From: Glandiceps talaboti
Taxonomy: Eukaryota; Hemichordata; Enteropneusta; Spengelidae
Length of the DNA: 64,000 bases
Direction of reading: 5' to 3'
Assembly: GCF_964340395.1 (NCBI RefSeq)
Contig: NC_135552.1
Span: forward strand, 9,781,494 to 9,845,493
This document shows positions 50,526-62,095 of the stretch, in pieces (the first letter of the stretch is position 1; every line of letters starts with the position of its first letter). Below the pieces are notes generated by a model. The model ran no database searches. It saw only the letters and a list, made by a program, of their open reading frames with translations, and was not told the origin of the DNA. Position numbers and translations under genes: made by a program.

Positions 50526-50629
50526 CACTCTTCATATGCAGCGCCTCCATGCGGTCATTTCTTCCATCTATTGCGTAGAGGGAAGAAATGACGGAAACTG
50601 GCGACAGGAGGCGCTGCATATGGAGAGTG
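50526..50629. mobile_element. 104-bp palindromic MITE
   Basis: Ends CACTCTTCATATGCAGCGCC and, inverted, CACTCTCCATATGCAGCGCC, with further complementarity inward (TCATTTCTTCC / GGAAGAAATGA). Flanked by GGTTAGTCT and GGTTAGTTT, a 9-bp near-duplication. Non-coding; family unknown. Confidence 0.8.
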
Positions 50630-50939
50630 GGTTAGTTTCGGTTACCGGTTTAATACCCATCCGACTTCATTGGTGGTTTGGTGCTGAACGTAGAGAGTCT
50701 AGTAGGTAAACGAGATTACTGCCAGGAGACACTCTAGGAACTCCGTGATACCATGGCATGTGGTATAATCAAGGTGGCTGGTTACCGGTGTGAAAACTGT
50801 ACTAAGGCAAACCACAGCGGTTGCCTTGGCTTGTTCTTCCTGAGTATTTCTTTATACCGCTACAACATCTCAGGGAACAAAACAAGGAGTTGTTGAAAAG
50901 GGATAGAAAGTTTTTGGCATGATTTCAATTTAAAGGTTA

Positions 50940-51130
50940 CTCACATTCAGTATTCTACTTATTATCTTTTGTAATAGTTAAACTGAACATAAATCTGGTA
51001 TAATATATAGTAAGATATAACTTATAAACGATTCGATGACGTAATTGTACGTGTGAAAAAATGTCGAGAAATCCTTACTCTGCAATCATTGACACCTGTA
51101 AATGTGGTACTTTCAATGGTGATAAAGCAA
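50940..51130. repeat. Dispersed repeat, copy 1
   Basis: Shares CAGTATTCTA, CTGAACA, CTGGTA and AAGATATAACTTATAAAC in order with 58640-58900. Class unknown. Confidence 0.7.
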
Positions 51131-52087
51131 ATTAGATAATAATAATTCCTATTGCAAAAGAAATACTCTTTGTGTTCAAATCTCAAAATAACTTTGATTG
51201 TGAGGCCGGTGATAGTTCCCACAGCCACGCACCACAACACATGAGGAAGTGTCTCCAAGTGATCAGTGCTGTGTATGTATAGCCCAATATGAAATTCTCC
51301 TTGCGAAGCCCACTGCATACCCCCGGCCCGCCCACACCATGTACCACTTTGTAAATCGATTGTCACTGTTACGTTAACATGAAGGGGGGGGGGGTCATGA
51401 AGGGAGAGGATGCTCCGAGTCCGAAAATGGTTTTGGCCAAAATATTTTCCCCATGCCCCCTGCAGTAAATTCTGACCGCAACCCTTAATGTCACTTTTAT
51501 TTTTCACAGTATTACTGTAAACCGTTTTTGTTCGGTCTAGTTCTAGACCATATTGGTCATATTGATACATAATTCTATTTTCATTCTATTCAATGAAATT
51601 TAAAAAAACAACAAAAAACAACAAAAAAACATAAAATTGGCGTTATTGTCCAAACAAATAAACGTCGTAGTAAAAGCTGACGGTGGGGATGCGATGGTGT
51701 CGAACGCCATCTGGCCCTGTGATGTGGACTTTTATATATTTCACGCATTACACTAGGGGAGGCCGACTCCTAGCCATTCCTCATGCAAATCAAATAATCA
51801 AATGTCATAAGGGAGCCTTCAGTAATTACAGGAAAGGCTAGACAATGGGAGGGGGTGTCCCATTTACAAATCGATTCTAGGGGAGGGCCATATTTTAAAA
51901 AAATGGAATTAGGGGAGGTCATATTTACTTTGACTCGTTGTAACTGTGCATATTTTTTTTATTTTTAGCATCCCCTCGCTGCCACCAATGTCACATTCAA
52001 CAACTACAAGATCCCACTGCTACCAGTGTACTATAATATCAGAAGTCTTTTTAGTCAAATCGCTGTTGACAATCGTACAGTAAATCA

Positions 52088-52204
52088 GTGTTGTGTTGTG
52101 TTGTGTTGTGTTGTGGTGTGTTGTGTTGTGTTGTGGTGTGGTGTGGTGTGGTGTGGTGTGGTGTGGTGTGGTGTGGTGTGGTATGTTGTGGTGTGATGTG
52201 TTGC
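52088..52204. repeat. (TTGTG)n/(GTGTG)n satellite
   Basis: Pentanucleotide units TTGTG, then GTGTG/GTGGT, about 115 bases. Confidence 0.95.
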
Positions 52205-53252
52205 TCTCACAAATTCAAAGTGGTGATAGAATGGATATAACCAATGAATTTAAAATTACTGTGGTGGTGGCATCAGTATTCGGGCTGGGTATTTGCCATT
52301 GATTCTAAGACTTACTTTCCTTTTCACATCTGACAGCATTTTAAGCTAGTCTGTTTTAAACATTTCAATGGGAGAGGGTTTTCATTTTAGAAAGACAATT
52401 GAGAGGGTCACTTTTTTTAGTAAACACCAGATCGCTTGACCCCCCCCCCTCCCCCCTTGTAATTACCGAATGTTCCCTATATTTAAAAGTCTTCGAACAC
52501 AGGAGCTAGATTAAATGGACGATGCGTGGTCGGGGTTCAGTGAATGCTTTGTCAGTCGCGTGACATTTATTAGTGCAATGACCTGAAGAAAATAACGTCA
52601 AATTTCAATATGTAATTAATCACGCTTTGACCGCGTCGATATATTCGGAATTTTTTTTAGCATTGCGGTATCTCCGAGTCGTCACGGGTTTTTACTCTGA
52701 CGGCAAGAATGCGAATTTAGATAATAAAATACTTGATTAAAAACAATTGGCATAATGAGCAATTAATTTTGCAACAAAAATCTGACAAAAACACGTTGAA
52801 ATACTAGGTGACTCAGAAATATGTGATAAGCTCATATACAAAACATTGACCAATTCAAGGTATTTTATACTCTAGAGTGTGCGAGATCGCTCATTATTAT
52901 CACTTGCTATCAAAGCTATATACCATATACACCAGAAAGTTATGTATTTAATGGAAAACAATTAAGCAGAAATCGGCAAATACATCAAGTCGTCATATAT
53001 TGCAGTGTGAATCCAGCCAGGTGAACTGGCAAATGGTATCCACGATTCCATATGCCTGATATATAATCAGGTGACCTAGCCTTGTCCAAGTCAAATGCGC
53101 TATTGTATTGGTTTTCGTATAATCGTGCGATAGTGACTGGCCTTCACCGCTCACGCGAAAAAATAAACATAAATGCAAAGAATGAAAAGCCGAAACATGT
53201 GATCGACTTTCACATCATGCGATGTCGTTCGATAGCATGGATCCTAAATGCT

Positions 53253-53315
53253 GATTGGTTGACTGTCATCACCTCACCCACACGCATGCGCCATGAAGTA
53301 CTTCCTGCGATCTGG
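53253..53315 (+). promoter_or_regulatory. Predicted INSIG promoter: CCAAT, SRE-like, NRF1-like and ETS sites
   Basis: GATTGG (inverted CCAAT, NF-Y) at 53253-53258 is followed by ATCACCTCAC at 53268-53277, one mismatch from the sterol regulatory element ATCACCCCAC, at the short NF-Y to SREBP spacing typical of sterol genes. GCATGCGCC (NRF1-like) and ACTTCCTG (ETS) follow. Vertebrate INSIG1 is an SREBP target. The assignment to INSIG, 2.6 kb downstream, depends on the predicted 5' UTR exon. Confidence 0.45.
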
Positions 53316-53334
53316 TACTACAATCCAAACATCC

Positions 53335-53480
53335 GAGGAAAACAAAACAGCTGAGACGCGCTATTCATTCAATTTCGTCAATTTTTGAGCAGTTTGGACT
53401 TATATATCACTTCTTTTGATCCACTGACTGTGTACAGAACAGAATTTGGTGATCGGCTTGCAGAAAATTCATAAACCAAG
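53335..53480 (+). other. INSIG: Predicted noncoding first exon of INSIG
   Basis: Downstream of the promoter cluster a strong donor CCAAG/GTAAGAG lies at 53480/53481. It would splice to the acceptor TTCTTTCAG/G at 55699/55700. The start is approximate. Inference only. Confidence 0.4.
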
Positions 53481-55699
53481 GTAAGAGACAGAAAGTAGGG
53501 CGAAATGACGTGAATGCATTTATTACGTACGTGTGATTCATACATTTGGATGGAGACCCACATAAATACATCGAACCTAAACGCAGGTTTTTATCGACAT
53601 TTTCCGTTAAACATTGACAAACGGTCGTATTTATCAATCAGTAATTGTTGTACGCATTAGGTGTTTTTTATCCGAAATGTAACCCCACAATCACCGAATC
53701 CATGAATCGGGGGAATACCTCTTCTGCTTCCAGTTCCACTTGCTCTTGTATTAGTATTACGATTTTCGTAATGTCGTCAGTATTGATTAGAATATCATCT
53801 GCACTTTGATGGTTATGGAGTGGCGTACAACCTGTGAGTTCTCCTGTATATGAAACTCCCAATATCGTCAAATGCTGTACTTTCTTCGGGCACGAGTGGC
53901 TTGAACTATATATTGTCATATTCCACTGGCACTTGTTCAACCATAATGGGTTTTTAAAGATATGTGTAATGTTTGTACAACAAAGAAAGTGTAATGACTA
54001 ATGGGGAATGTACAGTTGTACAGTCAAACTGTCTTCACCTGCTACCTTAAGTTAAACACACTGTCCTTCTACCTCCATGCTACTGTAGTACATTTTTTTC
54101 CATGAATTATCCTCACAGCAGTTCCAGAAGTTCAGTTCTGTCCATGACTTTTGACATTTGGTATTTGAAACCATAGACCCGCCACCAACATACCATGCTA
54201 TCCATAGTATAAATGGTGATAGCCCCAGTTGTAGGATTTTTACATTACATTTTATGGGATGGACAGTAGGACTTACCATATTATATGAAAACTGTTGATT
54301 CTTTGTAATTTTTCACTTCTACAATAAGGAATATATGGTGTGATACATTTTATACTTTCTTGATTGTAGCAAATCATGTATTCACCTGAACTATACAACT
54401 GTCTTTCATATAGATGTAGAAACATATTAGGAATAGTCAAGTATACTGTATTGTAACATTAATACTGAGATAGATAGGACTGTTAAGTTACCCTTGAAGT
54501 TGACATTGACACGGTGTCTATTTTTTATGGATCATTAATTTCAGATTGTGATTTGATCAAAGCCTATACCTGTCCCTTTCATATGTATTCATGAAAGTAT
54601 TCAACATTAATGTACCCTCTACGCCAATTTGACATGCTACAGACGCACATAATTTCTAGTGACGAACTCAAAATTTGGTGTTCCTCCTATCTCTTGCTAT
54701 GTGGGACTCACAAGAAATGCCATTTTGACTCGCAACAAAATTTGGCTATTATTAGAGGGTACACTGTTCAACATTGTGGGTTTGTAGAGCCGGATACTAA
54801 TAGCGATGTGTTGATTTTATATGTGATGAAATGAAGGGAAGGTCAACTTGAATGAAATCAGTGATATCAGCAAAACACAATATGTACTATAGTCCCCTGC
54901 CAAGTGCTCACTCCATCAGTACCACTGTATTGGTCACTTCAAATGAAAATTGTTCCATTATATGCTTTTGCTATACATGTACTTGCATGTTATTTGAGCC
55001 CTACAAGCATTGTGAATGTCAGTCAATAACTTGTCTTTGAAGTGATCAGCTGGTCCTATTAAAAACCAAGTGCTGGGCAAGTGACTGTGTGACGGTTTTT
55101 TATGAAGTTGGAAAAATGACAATTGTTTGCCCATCAGGACAGAAAGATTTCAGTGCCACTATGATAATGATGATGAATATTTCATGAAAGTACATATTTT
55201 CTGTTTTGATGAAGTGTTTACTGTTTGAAATAAAGCTAAAGTGAAGGCAAACGGAAAGATAAACAATTGGACTCTGATCACAACAATTGTCAATATGCCA
55301 TATCATCTATGTAAACAAAACCTTTGAACTAGACAAATGGTATTATTACAACTGTCATTTTGATCTTCCTTGCGCAGTAATCCAACAGATGTATGACAAT
55401 CAGAAACATGTTTGCAAACAGATGTGTCATTACACAACATCAAATGTTAATAAGTTCGGACTATCTCTCTGGTGCTCTTCAATGTTACCCAAGCAGATTG
55501 TAGATACTGCAATGTTGGTGATGCGAATGCGTTACGCAGGCATAGCGTGGCAGAGGTCATATGAGATTTAGGATTCATCAAATCAGGTTAAAGTTGAAAC
55601 ATCAGGCGATAGTCCGGCATTCTTTAGACCTATTGCATATCAAGAAATTCTTGAAGTAGCCCGCAAACTGACTTCCGTTCATATTCTTACTTCTTTCAG
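53481..55699 (+). other. Predicted 5' UTR intron of INSIG
   Basis: No coding exon or RNA gene recognised. Short open frames on both strands show no domain. Confidence 0.4.
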
Positions 55700-55857
55700 G
55701 AAAGTTACCCTAACATAATACACAGACTGAAGATGCAGCATTCCAGACATCATCAACAAAAGTAAAAGTATCTCCAGCCGAGGGATAATCAAATACAAGG
55801 ACTTTGTTGATACGACTGCCACTTTTATATTATTTTGAACACTTGTATTTATATTCA
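55700..55857 (+). other. INSIG: INSIG 5' UTR part of exon 2, with a 10-codon upstream ORF
   Basis: After the acceptor at 55699 the leader contains an upstream ATG at 55733 that opens a frame of ten codons ended by TAA, well before the main start. It may lower translation initiation. The leader assignment depends on the acceptor call. Confidence 0.5.
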
Positions 55858-56074
55858 ATGACGCAACAGAGCATTATTACGACAATGAATCTACCACGAT
55901 CCACCACCCGAGTTGTGGGAAGAGGTATCGTCCTCTTTATAGTCGGTGTGGTCTTCGCATTGGTGCTAAATTTACTACAGGTTCAGAGAAACGTGACTTT
56001 GTTTCCTCCAGAAGTGTTAGCCAGTGTCTTCTCTTCTGCATGGTGGGTGCCCCCATGCTGTGGTACTGCAGCAG
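55858..56074 (+). CDS. INSIG: INSIG coding exon 1
   Basis: Encodes the N-terminus, first membrane helix and the [11 protein letters not shown] block; donor GTGAGATA. Ends with one spare base completing Ala in the next exon. Confidence 0.95.
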
Positions 56075-59000
56075 GTGAGATATAATGTAACTAAATTTAG
56101 TACACACATATGTAGGTTATTTAAAGAACAGATACAATAGTTGACTTTTGTGCAATGGCTTTATAGTCTTATTTATAGTGTTATGCAGACATTTTCTCAA
56201 GGTTAAACACTTTGAAGAATATAAATTCTGAATGTCTTCAATGAAAGCGAAACATCAGATCTATGTAATTGCTAGTATACATGTCCATGTAACATGTACA
56301 TGAAAAGGGGGCAAATTTTAACAACAGGGCAAAACATAAATCTGGAGAAATAGATATTGAGAATCAGAGATGTTTGGCAAAAATCTAGATTTATTAAAAT
56401 GTCTGTATTTTGTGTATTTGTTCCCTGTGGACTGAATATTCATGCAAATCAATTCATGAAGCATCTTGTCGTTTGCCTCTAAAAATTTAAAAGGTACCAT
56501 GTTAAACATTTTTGTGTTCATTTGGAAGTGTTATGTAAAGAAAGTAGACAGAAATGTAACCTTTTTTTTTTTGCTTCCTCACAGCTCTTATTGGTTTGCT
56601 ATATCCCTGTCTTGATGACAAATGGGGAGAACCTCGTAAAGTGAATCATGAGTGGTCCAGTGTAATGCGATGTGTAGCTGTCTTTGTAGGCATCAACCAT
56701 GCTAGTGCTGTATCCTTTTTATAGCCCTATCCAGGGTACAGTATATCAAGCCCCCTGCCTAGAAGTGCAACAGTCTGGGTATGTAAGTGATACCCGTTGA
56801 AGGGAATACTAACAGCTGCAAATAACAGATGTACAATTTGTATTGTTCTTATTTGTAGTACAGATTATAGAGTCCATTTGTCATATATGGTTTATTATAA
56901 ACAAGATATATATATATGAACAGATCTGTTTCTTTATAAGAGTATAAATTCTGTCAACCAGAATAGAATAGTCTATCCATTATGTAAGAATGTATGAGAA
57001 GAGCTAGAAGTTAGAAGCCCAATTTTGAATTGATTTAGCAGTTAGGAAATAGCAGATCATTTGTTAGTTCAAGACCAGCTTATACAATAGGTTTTCCTCC
57101 TCCAAATGTTTATCCTGATTCAGCATATGCTTATACAACAGACATTAGATTTAGTATTGCCTTTTCCTTAACGATTGTTTGCTCAGAAAATTGATTTTGC
57201 AAATAATTTACAGTTTTCATTGACCTTGGCTGCCATGTCAATTGGTCTGTGGTGGCTATTTGATAGGTCAAGAAGTGGATTTGGTCTTGGGATTGGCATT
57301 GCAGTTCTAGCAACATTTGTGACACAGCTCTTAGTATATAATGGTGTTTACAGGTGAGTTGGAGTTGAACACCGAGGTATGTTATCTCGGACTTTAGTCA
57401 TTGCAGGGTTATTTTAAGAAATGGTTACTGATTCCATAATCAGTGTCCCCGATAAAGTAAAAGAACATTTTTGGTTGTGGGTCCAAATGACTAGGTTTTC
57501 TTGTTAGTTAATTAATAGATTGTAAGGGATAGGAGAATTCCAAATTGTTTAGCCAGAAAGATCCAGGCATTCCATTCCTTCTGCTTATACAATGCATTCT
57601 CTGTACATAAGCAGACAAAAGGCTGACAATTTCAGATTACAAATTGTTGTGCATCGGTGGCATATCAAACTAGCTTAGAGAACACACCGCCAATGATATT
57701 GTGATAATGAATGGCGTACTGTCACTCTGCTGAGACTTACTCATATTCATTACATTCTAGAACAGATGGAAAATTCAATTTGGTTCATTTTATACAGACG
57801 ATGTAAACCAAACAAATAGAAATTTATCTACACAAGTCATTCAGAATAGGTTTTATTTTCTATAGCTTCCAACTGTAGAACATTTTTAGCCTCAAACAAG
57901 TGAAGCATTTTATATGCAAACATGATAGAAGAATATTGCAATAGCTGATTTCTTTCTTCAGGAAAAGTTTAATTATTGATGTCGTGAAAGTGTTGTTAAA
58001 ACCAGTGATCTAATTATAGATCACATACAGCAATTTGAATATACACTTCCTAATGAAGTCTGGTCAAAGACCTTAATTTGTATTGAGTGTGATGAAGCTA
58101 AAACTACCTGCACTAGTAACAACATCTGGGGTCCTGTCTAGTGAAGGCCGCCCAAGTGACAATTGGAACAAAGCCAACAAACAAATAAGGATACAATGGA
58201 TGGTGCCATATTATTATTGAGGACATAAAACCTGAAGTAGCTGAAAAACTAGAAATATTTTGCCATAAAATTACTTTACTGTGTTTGACTTTTTCATGTT
58301 GGTGAATTTGCTGTCGACAGATTTTAGGTCAAGTAACTGATCAAACATGATTCAGAATCTCAGAAAGTTGCAATTCGTTGTCAAATAAGTGCAGACTGTT
58401 TTTCTACCATTTATACAAAGAAATAAAACATGGATTTACTCTAGTACCATCAGCAAATTAAACCATTTCGTGTAGATGGGTAATTCAGCAATTAACTTTT
58501 GAGTGAAGGTTTGGTGTATTTTTCAACGTGGGGAAAAATTGACCAAAATTAAAACATATTACAGCTATCAGGGCTTTAAAGGGGCACAAGCTGAGTTTAT
58601 ACATTTTTGGGGAGAAATCTTGTTGCATACTCAAACAGTACTTGCAGTATTCTAAGTATTAAAGCATCACTTGCAGTTGACTGAACACAAACCTGGTACT
58701 ATTAAGATATAACTTATAAACATTTTATATAAATGATGTAATTTATCCTATGTATAAAAGACGTTGAAGAAATTCCTACTAAATGGCCAACTGTTCTTAA
58801 AATGCCATAAGGCAAATGGAAGGCATGTATCAACATTAAAACTATACTAGAATAGTATAATGAAAGTTTTTCATTTGTTTGTGTTTTACTTGAGTAAAAA
58901 TACATGATATCTCAGCTTGTATTGCCTTGAGGTACCAAAATCTTTTTTTTTATAATAACTGAAATATAAAGTGGTAGTATTTCCATAATTTAATATCTTC

Positions 59001-59563
59001 CCTCTTTGTTATGTTTCCACAGGTATACTGAGCCAGACTTTCTTTATGTTCGATCTTGGTTACCATGTATATTTTTCTCTGGAGGCGTTACAATAGGGAA
59101 TATAGGACGGCAGCTTGCATTGGAAAGTGTAAGTATTGTAAAGTTAGCCAGTTCTTTGCCAATGTAGTTAGCAATTTGCTTTCCTCAACTCTAAATACTT
59201 TTCCTTGTAAAGTGAAAGTGAAAGTATTTTGAAATTATTCAGTTCTGTGTAACTGTGTCTATTACTAATAAATATGTATAATTCAAGTGAAAGTAGGTAA
59301 AAAATAACATAATATAAAGATCCTAGTTTTCAGGAAACATGTTACCAAGTACATTATATCGTTAGACTGTAAAATACATTGCGTTGCTCCACCCTCACTT
59401 TCCTGCTCTTTGACCGATGTGTGAGGGCACCTGATATGGTGTACCCTATCGACTAATATACTGTCAAACTTTGAAAGAAATACTTCCAAATACTAATGAA
59501 AATGAAACATTTTCTTTATTACAGTTTGACAGTGACCAATATATCAGAGAACACATGGATTGA
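55858..59563 (+). CDS. INSIG: INSIG (insulin-induced gene protein), ER sterol-sensing regulator
   Basis: Coding exons 55858-56074, 56585-56709, 57187-57353, 59023-59128 and 59525-59563 join in phase into 217 codons, close to the 225 of vertebrate INSIG2. INSIG is a six-helix ER membrane protein that retains SCAP-SREBP and recruits ubiquitin ligases to HMG-CoA reductase when sterols are abundant. Conserved blocks in order: [20 protein letters not shown] (helix 1 and loop), [81 protein letters not shown] and [11 protein letters not shown][11 protein letters not shown]. Two in-frame ATGs compete (55858 and 55885); I used the first. The short divergent C-terminus ends REHMD. A predicted SRE-like promoter lies upstream. 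Identity is very secure; one INSIG, so not split into INSIG1/2. Confidence 0.97.
56585..56709 (+). CDS. INSIG: INSIG coding exon 2
   Basis: Acceptor CCTCACAG, donor GTATCCTT (weak beyond GT but fixed by the protein match). Encodes [10 protein letters not shown] to INHASA. Confidence 0.95.
57187..57353 (+). CDS. INSIG: INSIG coding exon 3
   Basis: Acceptor TTTGCTCAG, donor GTGAGTTG. Encodes KIDFANNLQ through the FDRSRSG block to NGVY. Confidence 0.97.
57354..59022 (+). other. INSIG intron 3
   Basis: Contains a dispersed repeat at 58640-58900 related to 50940-51130. Nothing else recognised. Confidence 0.8.
59023..59128 (+). CDS. INSIG: INSIG coding exon 4
   Basis: Acceptor TTTCCACAG, donor GTAAGTAT. 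Encodes [18 protein letters not shown] and [13 protein letters not shown], the last conserved membrane helix. Confidence 0.97.
59365..59455. repeat. Short dispersed hairpin-like repeat, copy 1
   Basis: Shares GACTGTAA-ATACAT, CCCTCA and TGAGGG spacing with 61995-62095; located in INSIG intron 4. MITE-like. Confidence 0.5.
59525..59563 (+). CDS. INSIG: INSIG coding exon 5 (C-terminal 12 residues and stop)
   Basis: Acceptor TTATTACAG. Encodes [12 protein letters not shown] and TGA. Short and divergent, as expected for the cytosolic tail of the family. Confidence 0.85.
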   Translation, partial: FDSDQYIREHMD

Positions 59564-59954
59564 AGTATTGAATACATCAACGGTTTAGAGAGTACATTTA
59601 ACTGGTAGGGAGTGCCTTTCTACTGGACAATGCAGAGTTGCCAACCTGTCTATGACAAATGCTGAGCATTACAAGACTAAAATGACAGGTGTTATGTGTG
59701 TGTATTGTGTTTTTACTGTACATTTGGACAGTACTGTGATAGTATTCCCAGACTTGACAAACCAACAAAATCTCAAATATCTGTCTCAATAACTCAAGGG
59801 GACAGAGCTGGTTGCAGTAAATGGAGGAGAGAGACAAGATGGAAGGATATCATGTTTACTAGCATCTGACTTGCTATTTATTCCTTGACTACGAACTCTT
59901 TTGGGCAGAAAGGTTTGATTGTTGTATTTTCTGGCCTCTCATTACCTCAGCTAT

Positions 59955-60044
59955 GATGATGATGATATGATTTATTCCGTAATGTAGGCCCACCGGCCCT
60001 TAATACAAATCGTCAAAGTGAAGAGACAACATATAGAAAAAGAA
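59955..60044 (-). mobile_element. 90-bp LINE/SINE 3'-end insertion with 12-bp target-site duplication
   Basis: Flanked by TACCTCAGCTAT at 59943-59954 and 60045-60056. On the minus strand the insert ends GGAATAAATCATATCATCATC, a short ATC-repeat tail typical of CR1/L2/RTE-like elements. Heavily 5' truncated. Confidence 0.85.
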
Positions 60045-61512
60045 TACCTCAGCTATAACCATTGATATCACTTTGGCAGTTTTAAGAGACATCTTTGCAA
60101 TACTTATACCGTCGGTGATCATGATCCTTTTTTTCAATTCCTTAATTTTGCAGTTCTACAACTCAAATCTGCATATTCTGATTTGCTTGTTATAATCTTT
60201 TTGTCTAATTCCTATGATAATTTGCTGACTCGGTGCAAAAAAAGGATTTTACAAGCTGATCAATCGGTCTATACTGTGTGAAGAAACTGACTATACAAAT
60301 ATAATGGACATGTCCTTGATCAATGGCAGTATTGAAAAAGTCTTTAAGTTTTAAGAGCATTGCATGTCATGTAAACTTAAATTGAAGGGTACAAAAATTA
60401 GAAGTGGCAGGTCTCCTGAAAGACATAACAATAGTTCAGTGCAGCTGTCTTATCCTATCTTTGCCTCTAGATTGATTGTCTTGGGATTTCGGTTGTCAGT
60501 GCATCTAAGAATTTTGACATCCTCCCAAACATACTGAAGAGTTTTGATCCTAAGTTTCCAGTGGCCTGTTTTGGTGATAGCGAATTCCTTTCAAAAAAGA
60601 GAACCAACATAACATGCCAACTATGTGTAATATCGTTTCTTTGCAATGTAAATTGATATTTGAAATGAAGAGAACAGTTAGTAGTTAGTGCATGAAAGAA
60701 GAATAACCAGTATGTAGCCCATTTAACAGTGTATGAGAGATGTAACTGGATTATTTTTTATTAAGAAAATTTCAGAACTGGCCTGTCAGAACATGTCCTA
60801 TGCATTTAAAATGAATTGAACATTTTTTGTAATGTCTTTTTGAGAACTACTGCAATACTTGTATATATACAGATACCAGACAATTCGTTGTATGAGCTCA
60901 GACTATAGTATGAGGCTGGCTTCCTTCATGAGTTATCAGCCCCACTGACATTTCTATAAAAAAAAAGAGAAGATATTTCTCCTGTCAGTTTATAGAAAGT
61001 AGATTCCATACAAGTCATACGATAGTCAACTAATGTTAAGTGTAGAAATCAATATAGAATCAAACAACCTAGGAAATCCATTTACGAATCCAGTCATTTA
61101 TTATTATAGGGATAGTGAATATACCTTCAAGCTTTGAACTATGAAAACAAATGGTGTTAAATATTATTTTCAAAAATATCAGAAATCTGTATCAGACTTC
61201 ATCAAAGCCACAATATCTGTAATGAAAGGTGTGGAAAAGAAAACCTTAGATGGTACTAAAGTGAACACCATGCTGACAAACTAGCTTCTAAAATATTCCT
61301 GCCCAAGTTTCCTGCTTGTACCAAATATAATCTCAAATATTACATTTGGATGGGGTCTATCTCCAATAACAAAAGAATGCATGACTGGGAACCTTATGTA
61401 GCATGATAATTTCACGTACATAAACATAGTAGGGTAAGTTAGTCGCCATACCATAGAACATGAAAGAGTGAACTTCTGTGTCAGGAATGATTATCTAAAT
61501 TAGTTCTGTAGT

Positions 61513-61535
61513 CCCCCCCCCCCCCCCCCCCCCCC
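61513..61535. repeat. Poly(C) run
   Basis: Twenty-three C in a row; length likely uncertain in any assembly. Confidence 0.95.
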
Positions 61536-61994
61536 ATGTTGAATTCAAACTTGTGTCGAAATGTCAAATATAGTTGGTAGAGACAGATGAATGTTAACTC
61601 AGACTTTCTTGTAACAAACTACAAAAGCAAGAACATAACAAAATAGTGAATAATAAATAGCTCTGATTGCACTTAAAGTTAGGAAATCCAACAACTCAAA
61701 TATGAGAAGAGAAAGTGTATCTATTTATTGTTGACTTTACTAATCTTAGGATTAAGAAGGGTAGTATTTCTGGTAGCAAGGAGAGCGATATTTTATTAAT
61801 TTATTGACTGTTTTTAAGACAGTTTCATCTCAGGTCAAGGTATGTAAGATTTTTGACTGGACAACTGGCCTATTTGCTCACCTTGCACCACCAAAAAAAC
61901 CAACTGTTTTAAGCTACTAATAGTTACTGAGTTATGGAACATGTATAATGGCTTTATCTGTGTTTAAAGTTTATATAGCACTGCATTATTCTGA

Positions 61995-62095
61995 GACTGT
62001 AACATACATGGTGTTGTTGTACCCTCATTGGCCATCTTTGTCAGAGAGGGGTAAGGCTGATGAGGGTGTCCTGACATGGCATTGGTAATATCTTA
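61995..62095. repeat. Short dispersed hairpin-like repeat, copy 2
   Basis: Diverged relative of 59365-59455, with ACCCTCA and TGAGGGTGTCC forming the hairpin partners. Confidence 0.5.

Larger units (their letters stand above)
50640..53240. other. Intergenic region between caveolin-like and INSIG genes
   Basis: Contains a dispersed repeat (50940-51130, related to 58640-58900), G/C-rich low-complexity patches and a pentanucleotide satellite at 52088-52204. A 182-codon minus-strand frame at 51022-51570 overlaps the dispersed repeat and shows no domain. No gene seen. Confidence 0.55.

Noticed and set aside
51022-51570. 182-codon minus-strand open frame
   Set aside because: No recognisable domain; half of it overlaps a dispersed repeat shared with an INSIG intron, and it has no splice or promoter context.
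54610-55571. Two plus-strand frames of 74 and 94 codons upstream of INSIG
   Set aside because: No family resemblance and no continuity with INSIG; the region fits a UTR intron.
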